NCBI RefSeq assembly: GCF_050434925.1
Contig: NZ_JBNDJK010000001.1
Span: forward strand, 2,604,001 to 2,668,000
Reading direction: 5' to 3'
From: Inquilinus ginsengisoli_B
Lineage (GTDB): Bacteria > Pseudomonadota > Alphaproteobacteria > DSM-16000 > Inquilinaceae
Length of the DNA stretch: 64,000 bases
This document shows, one piece after another, positions 59,646 to 64,000 of the stretch; position 1 is the stretch's first letter; every line of letters starts with the position of its first letter. The position numbers and the translations under genes are program-made. The notes under the pieces were generated by a model. That model was not told the DNA's origin. It made no database searches and worked only from the letters and a program-made list of their open reading frames with translations.

Positions 59646-60239
59646 TCAGCGCGCGGCGCGCAGCATCGGGGTCACCGGCGGCGACGACTCCGCCTGGATC
59701 GTCCCCGTGATCTCGAAGCCGTGCCGCTGATACAGCCCGATATTGGCGGGGTTGCTCGATTCGAGATAGGCGGGGAGATGCTCCCGGTCGCAGCGCTGCA
59801 AGCCAGCCTGCAACAGCGCCGCGCCATAGCCCTTGCGCTGGTGCAGCGGGTCGACGGCGATCAGGGGCAGGTACCAGTGCGGCTCGACCGGATGGTGCCG
59901 GGCCATCTGCTCGACGATGGCGCCGATCTCGCCTTGTCTCTCCCGTGGAAGGGTCGTTTCGATCAGCGCTCCCAAAGCCTCCTCGTCGGAATGTGCGCCC
60001 GGCCGCAACCACACCGACGCCCCGGCATGGTCGTCGGCCTGCCAGGCGGTTCCATCGGCGAAGGCCGTGCCGCCGAGGGCGCGGATGAAGCCCGGGAAAT
60101 GCAGCAGGTACTGCTGCGGGTCGGGGTAGGTCCAGCGGGCCATCGGATCGGTGGCGAAGGCCAGCAGGATGGTGGCGACGGCTCGCTCGCTTTCGGCCGG
60201 CTCGACGACCGCCACGATCGGCATCGAGGATTCGGACAT
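59646..60239 (-). CDS. GNAT-family N-acetyltransferase
   Basis: 197 aa. PHWYLPLIAVDPLHQRKGYG AALLQAGL is acetyl-CoA motif A and AYLESSNPANIGLYQRHGF the C-terminal strand; overall order resembles the aminoglycoside- or puromycin-acetyltransferase-like group. Starts 74 bases after the sugar permease gene on the same strand. Confidence 0.88.
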   Translation of the reverse strand: MSESSMPIVAVVEPAESERAVATILLAFATDPMARWTYPDPQQYLLHFPGFIRALGGTAFADGTAWQADDHAGASVWLRPGAHSDEEALGALIETTLPRERQGEIGAIVEQMARHHPVEPHWYLPLIAVDPLHQRKGYGAALLQAGLQRCDREHLPAYLESSNPANIGLYQRHGFEITGTIQAESSPPVTPMLRAAR

Positions 60240-60313
60240 TGGCGCCTCCGAGGGACGATCATGGCCCTCGACGTCGTGTGGCGCACGCTGATTCGTCGGG
60301 GCTGCGCCCCCGG

Positions 60314-61324
60314 TCAGGGCTTCGGCGCCGATCCCGCCACCGCCGGCGACCGGTCCGCGGCAACCGGGACGGCGCGGGCCAGGCGGGCGGCGCGCATCTT
60401 CTGCAGATGCTGGTCGGCCAGCACGCCGATCAGGATCACCGTGCCCATCACCGCGAAGTTGAGCGAGGAGGGGATGCCGAGCAGGTTGACCAGGTTCTGC
60501 AGCACCTGCAGCAGCACGGTGCCGAGGATGATGCCGAGGATCGAGCCCTCGCCGCCGCGCAGCGAGCAGCCGCCCAGCACCGCCGCGGCGATGGCGTAGA
60601 GCTCGTAGAAATTGCCGTGCGCCGAGGGCTGGATCGAGTTGGTGTAGAAGGCCAGGAACACGGCGGCGAGGCCGGCCAGGAGGCCGCAGATGACATAGGC
60701 CGAGCCGATCACCAGCCGGGTGTTGATGCCGGAATAACGCGCCGCCTCCTCGTTCTTGCCGACCGCGAAGAGATAGCGGCCGAACACCGAGCGGTGCAGC
60801 ACCACCCACATCACCAGCGCCACCACCACCATGGCCAGGAAGCTGTTCGGGACGCCGAAGCTGCGGCCGGTGGCGAACTGCGCCAGCGTGTCGAAATCGC
60901 CGCCATAGCCGAAGCCGACGGTGGCGTCGTCGGTGTAGTAGCGGGCGGCGCCGCGGTAGATCAGCAGGGCGCAGAGGGTGACGACGAAGGGCTGGATGCC
61001 GACCCGCGCCACCAGGAAGCCGTGGATGGCGCCGAACACCCCGCCCATGCCGATCGCGGCGGCCAGGGCCAGCGGCCAGGACCAGCCCCAGTTCACCACC
61101 ATGTCGACGAAGACGACGCCGATCAGCGCGAACATCGACCCGACCGACAGCTCGATCCCGGCGGTGATGATCACCAGCCCCTGGCCGATCGAGAACAGCC
61201 CGTACAGGCCGACCAGATTCGCCATGTTCACCAGGTTCACCGTCGAGATGAAGCGCGGCTGCAGCAGCGCCACGACGCAGCCGATCACCAGGATCAGGAT
61301 CGCCAGCCCCAGTTCTTTCCTCAT
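60314..61324 (-). CDS. Sugar ABC transporter permease (CUT2, RbsC-like)
   Basis: 336 aa, about ten helices. Family marks: VNMANLVGLYGLFSIGQGLV IITAGIELSVGS (CUT2 permease signature near residue 50), then AIAAAVLGGCSLRGGEGSIL GIILGTVLLQVLQNL. Homodimer partner for the double-domain ATPase upstream. Confidence 0.94.
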   Translation of the reverse strand: MRKELGLAILILVIGCVVALLQPRFISTVNLVNMANLVGLYGLFSIGQGLVIITAGIELSVGSMFALIGVVFVDMVVNWGWSWPLALAAAIGMGGVFGAIHGFLVARVGIQPFVVTLCALLIYRGAARYYTDDATVGFGYGGDFDTLAQFATGRSFGVPNSFLAMVVVALVMWVVLHRSVFGRYLFAVGKNEEAARYSGINTRLVIGSAYVICGLLAGLAAVFLAFYTNSIQPSAHGNFYELYAIAAAVLGGCSLRGGEGSILGIILGTVLLQVLQNLVNLLGIPSSLNFAVMGTVILIGVLADQHLQKMRAARLARAVPVAADRSPAVAGSAPKP

Positions 61325-61356
61325 CGTCCCTGACGTCCTCCCGGACTTTCTCTCGC

Positions 61357-62865
61357 CTATGCCGCCAGCGGCCGGCCGACGGCCAGCTGCATCACGTTGG
61401 GTTCGCTGAACTGGTCGCGGTCCAGAATGCCGGCGATCCGGCCCTCATGCATCACCGCGATGCGGTCGCTGACGCCGATCACCTCCTCCATGTCGCTGGA
61501 GATCATCAGGATCGGCACGCCGCGGTCGGCCAGGGTGCGCATCAGCTGGTAGATCTCGGACTTGGCGCCGACATCGATGCCGCGCGTCGGCTCGTCGAAG
61601 ATCAGGAAGCGCGGCTGCAGCGCCAGCCACTTGGCCAGCACGATCTTCTGCTGGTTGCCGCCGGACAGCTTCAGCGCGGTGGTGGTGACCGACGGGGTGC
61701 GGATGCGCAGCTTCTCGCGCTGGACCTCGGCCTCCTTGGTCTCGCCACGGCTATCGATCAGCCAGTGTCTGGCGACGCGGCTGAGGCCGGGCAGGGTGAC
61801 GTTGTGGGCGATGGTCATGTCCAGCACCAGGCCGCTGCGCTTGCGGTCCTCCGGCACCAGATACAGCCCCTGGGCGATGGCCGCGCGCGGGGTGCCGATG
61901 GTGAGCGGCTTGCCATCCAGCCGGACCTCGCCGGCCAGCATCCGGTCGATGCCGAACATGGCGCGCGCCAGCTCGGTGCGGCCGGAGCCGACCAGGCCGG
62001 CCAGGCCCAGGATCTCGCCGCGGCCGACCGACAGCGTCACCTCATGGTCGGGATAGGTGGCGGTGCGCACGCCGCGGATCTCGACCGCGTCCGGCTGCGC
62101 CGCGACGGCGGGCGGGATGTACAGCGCCCGCAGGTCGCGCCCGACCATCATCCGCACCATGCGGTCGTGATGGATCTCGTCGCGGTCCAGCGCCCCGACC
62201 ACGCGGCCGTCGCGCAGGCAGACCACCCGGTCGGCGCAGGCCTCGATCTCGCCCAGGCGGTGGGTGATGAAGATGATGGCGACGCCGGCCGCCTTCAGCT
62301 CCCCGATCACCCGCAGCAGCGTCTGGGTCTCGGTCAGGGTCAGGCTCGAGGTCGGCTCGTCCATGATGATGATGCGGGCGTCGAGCGACAGCGCCTTGGC
62401 AATCTCCACCATCTGGCGCTGGGCGATCGACAGCTCGATCAGCGGCGTGGCCGGCCCGAAATCGACGCTCAGCCGGTCGAGCAGCCTTTGCGTGTCGGCG
62501 TGCAGCCGGGCGGTGTCGATCAGCTTCAGCGGGCCGAAGCGCCGCGGTTCGCGCCCGATGAAGATGTTGCCGGCGACGTCGAGATTGTCGAAGAGGTTCA
62601 GCTCCTGGTGCACGAAGGCGATGCCGGCGGCGATCGCCTCGGTCACGGTCAGCGCCGCGTGCGGGGTGCCGCCGACGGTGACGGTGCCCACGGTCGGGGC
62701 CTCGACCCCGCCCAGGATCTTCATCAGCGTCGACTTGCCGGCCCCGTTCTCGCCGATCAGCCCGACCACCTCGCCGCGGCGAACGGCCAGGCTGACATCC
62801 TTCAGCGCCTGCACGCCGGGATAGGTCTTGGAGATCCCCTCCATGGCGAGGACGGCATCGGTCAT
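61357..62865 (-). CDS. Sugar ABC transporter ATP-binding protein (CUT2, RbsA/MglA-like)
   Basis: 502 aa with two ATPase domains. First: Walker A GENGAGKSTLMK, signature LSIAQRQMVEIAKAL, Walker B ARIIIMDEPTSSL. Second: degenerate Walker A GLVGSGRTELAR, signature LSGGNQQKIVLAKWLA, DEPTRGIDVGAK. This double arrangement is specific to CUT2 monosaccharide importers. 32 bases before the permease gene. Confidence 0.95.
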   Translation of the reverse strand: MTDAVLAMEGISKTYPGVQALKDVSLAVRRGEVVGLIGENGAGKSTLMKILGGVEAPTVGTVTVGGTPHAALTVTEAIAAGIAFVHQELNLFDNLDVAGNIFIGREPRRFGPLKLIDTARLHADTQRLLDRLSVDFGPATPLIELSIAQRQMVEIAKALSLDARIIIMDEPTSSLTLTETQTLLRVIGELKAAGVAIIFITHRLGEIEACADRVVCLRDGRVVGALDRDEIHHDRMVRMMVGRDLRALYIPPAVAAQPDAVEIRGVRTATYPDHEVTLSVGRGEILGLAGLVGSGRTELARAMFGIDRMLAGEVRLDGKPLTIGTPRAAIAQGLYLVPEDRKRSGLVLDMTIAHNVTLPGLSRVARHWLIDSRGETKEAEVQREKLRIRTPSVTTTALKLSGGNQQKIVLAKWLALQPRFLIFDEPTRGIDVGAKSEIYQLMRTLADRGVPILMISSDMEEVIGVSDRIAVMHEGRIAGILDRDQFSEPNVMQLAVGRPLAA

Positions 62866-62911
62866 GCTCGGAAGTCCGCCTGCTCTGGTCGCGAAAATCC
62901 CCTCCCCCTAA

Positions 62912-62934
62912 CCCCCTCCCGCGAGGGGAGGGGG
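62912..62934. promoter_or_regulatory. Intercistronic GC hairpin between binding-protein and ATPase genes
   Basis: CCCCCTCCC / GGGAGGGGG with loop GCGAG, 45 bases downstream of the binding-protein stop. Such hairpins often protect the abundant binding-protein message from 3' decay; inference. Confidence 0.55.
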
Positions 62935-62979
62935 GACAAGGAAGGGGATCGTCGGAGCCGATGGCTCATGCTGTCGGTG

Positions 62980-63930
62980 CTACTTGCCCAGCAGTTCCTT
63001 CATCTGCTTCTGGAAGTCGGCGACGTTGCTCTGGTCGATCAGCCGGGTCGGGATGATCTTCAGCTTGTCGGCCGGGATGAAGGACTTGTCGCCCTCGATG
63101 TACTGGGCCAGCAGCTTCACAGTCTGGTAGCCGAATTCGTAGGGCTGCTGCACCACGGTGCCCTCGATCACGCCTTCCTGCACGCCGCGCAGCGTGACCG
63201 GGTCCTCGTCGAAGCCGACGACCTTGATCTGGCCCAGCTTCCCGGCCGCCTTCATCGCGTCGTAGATGATCGGCGTGTTGTAGGAGTAGAGGCCGACCAG
63301 CATCGCCAGGTCGTCATACTTGGTCAGCGTGTCCTCGACATTGCGCTTGGCCTTGACGAAGTCGATGTCGTCGGTGCGGACGTCGACGATCTCGATCTTG
63401 GTGCCGGCGATCGCCTTCTTGATGCCCTCGACGCGCTCACGGGCGTTGGCGTTGCCCAGCGTGCCGACGAACAGCATGATCTTGCCGCCGTCCGGCAGGG
63501 TCTTCTTGATCAGCTCGCCCGCCTGCACGCCGGCGGCGACGTTGTCGGTGCCGATATACAGCAGCCGGTTGCTCTTCGGCGCGTCGCTGTCGAAGGTGAA
63601 CAGCGGCACCTGGTCGGCGGCGGAGTTCAAGAGGGCGGTCGAGTTGTCCGGATCGACCGGGCTGATGCCGATGCCGACGACGCCGCGGGCCAGCATGTCC
63701 TCGACGATGCGGCGCTGCTCGGCCGCGCTGGATTCGCCGGGAATCTTGAACTCGACGCTGTAGCCCTTGAGCTCGGAGACCGCCTTGTCGGTGCCCTTAT
63801 GGGCGATGGTCCAGAAATCGGACGAGCCGTTGACGACGAAGGCGATGGTCTTGTCGGCGGCGAGCGTCGGGCCGATGGCGAGAACAGACGCGACGGCGGC
63901 CGCGAGGCCCGCCAGAATCAGGCGCTTCAT
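62980..63930 (-). CDS. Sugar ABC transporter substrate-binding protein (RbsB/CUT2-like)
   Basis: 316 aa with signal peptide (residues 1-25, PTLA-ADKT). Peripla_BP_4 fold: TIAFVVNGSSDFWTIAHKGT DKAVSE, VGIGISPVDPDNSTALLNSA, LLYIGTDNVAAGVQAGELIK, VVGFDEDPVTLRGVQEGVIE GTVVQQPYEFGYQTVKLL. Probably binds a pentose, hexose or polyol. Start 63930 with GGGAGGAA upstream; first gene of the three-gene importer operon. Confidence 0.95.
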   Translation of the reverse strand: MKRLILAGLAAAVASVLAIGPTLAADKTIAFVVNGSSDFWTIAHKGTDKAVSELKGYSVEFKIPGESSAAEQRRIVEDMLARGVVGIGISPVDPDNSTALLNSAADQVPLFTFDSDAPKSNRLLYIGTDNVAAGVQAGELIKKTLPDGGKIMLFVGTLGNANARERVEGIKKAIAGTKIEIVDVRTDDIDFVKAKRNVEDTLTKYDDLAMLVGLYSYNTPIIYDAMKAAGKLGQIKVVGFDEDPVTLRGVQEGVIEGTVVQQPYEFGYQTVKLLAQYIEGDKSFIPADKLKIIPTRLIDQSNVADFQKQMKELLGK

Positions 63931-63984
63931 TGGGTTCCTCCCGTTTTCCGAACCCGCTCTCCGGCGGGGTCGGTCAACATTGCT

Positions 63985-63990
63985 ATTATA
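63985..63990 (-). promoter_or_regulatory. Predicted -10 of the sugar ABC operon
   Basis: TATAAT on the minus strand (63990-63985), about 55 bases before the binding-protein start. The -35 would lie beyond the window end. Confidence 0.5.
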
Positions 63991-64000
63991 ATCAGACAAT

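Overview
The window is high-GC (about 70%), gene-dense chromosomal DNA from an alphaproteobacterium. Codon use, the split GatCAB amidotransferase, the rpsM-rpsK-rpoA-rplQ block and a degQ/rarA/crcB/rluC order point to a large-genome Rhodospirillales-type soil or host-associated organism (Azospirillaceae-like). The genus is inference. I saw no IS element, prophage, CRISPR array, tRNA or rRNA.

Layout. 1-8 kb: 5' end of a tryptophanase/tyrosine phenol-lyase family gene, plsY, an MFS exporter, a small lipoprotein, a flavin monooxygenase with a divergent MarR repressor and clear operators, two small secreted proteins separated by a duplicated terminator, and a CoA-transferase. 8-14 kb: an orphan oligopeptide-binding protein, an AraC / Cys-rich 49-aa protein / Asp-nucleophile hydrolase module framed by two DUF1127 proteins, and a MocR regulator. 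13.8-21.5 kb: ruvX, gatC, gatA, then five unrelated genes (GNAT, flavin reductase, XRE-cupin, FAD oxidoreductase, RidA) and finally gatB. 21.5-33.5 kb: DUF1097 and DUF4010 membrane proteins, a sorbosone-dehydrogenase-like protein with a cytochrome c, a LuxR regulator, ZntB and PiT transporters, a glycine-zipper lipoprotein, an arginase-family enzyme, a striking 16-residue-repeat glycine/asparagine-rich secreted protein with AT-rich upstream DNA, an AhpD-like protein and an HdeD-like protein.

33.5-36.5 kb holds the ribosomal alpha operon (rpsM-rpsK-rpoA-rplQ) behind its own near-consensus promoter, not joined to secY/adk. 36.5-56 kb carries the backbone degQ, rarA, crcB, rluC in that order, with accessory modules between them: SDR/LysR, a two-gene RND efflux pump without an outer-membrane channel, an amidohydrolase, VOC/TrmB, an LpxO-like hydroxylase, and a DUF429-like/DUF2459 pair. 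55.7-64 kb has an epimerase-like protein, a nucleotidyltransferase-fold protein, LysE and NarK-type transporters, VOC and GNAT proteins, and a complete CUT2 sugar ABC transporter read leftward.

Most regulators sit next to a divergent target and have recognisable inverted or direct repeats in the spacer (MarR, MocR, LysR, TrmB). A family of near-identical 26-32 bp hairpins recurs at three intergenic sites.
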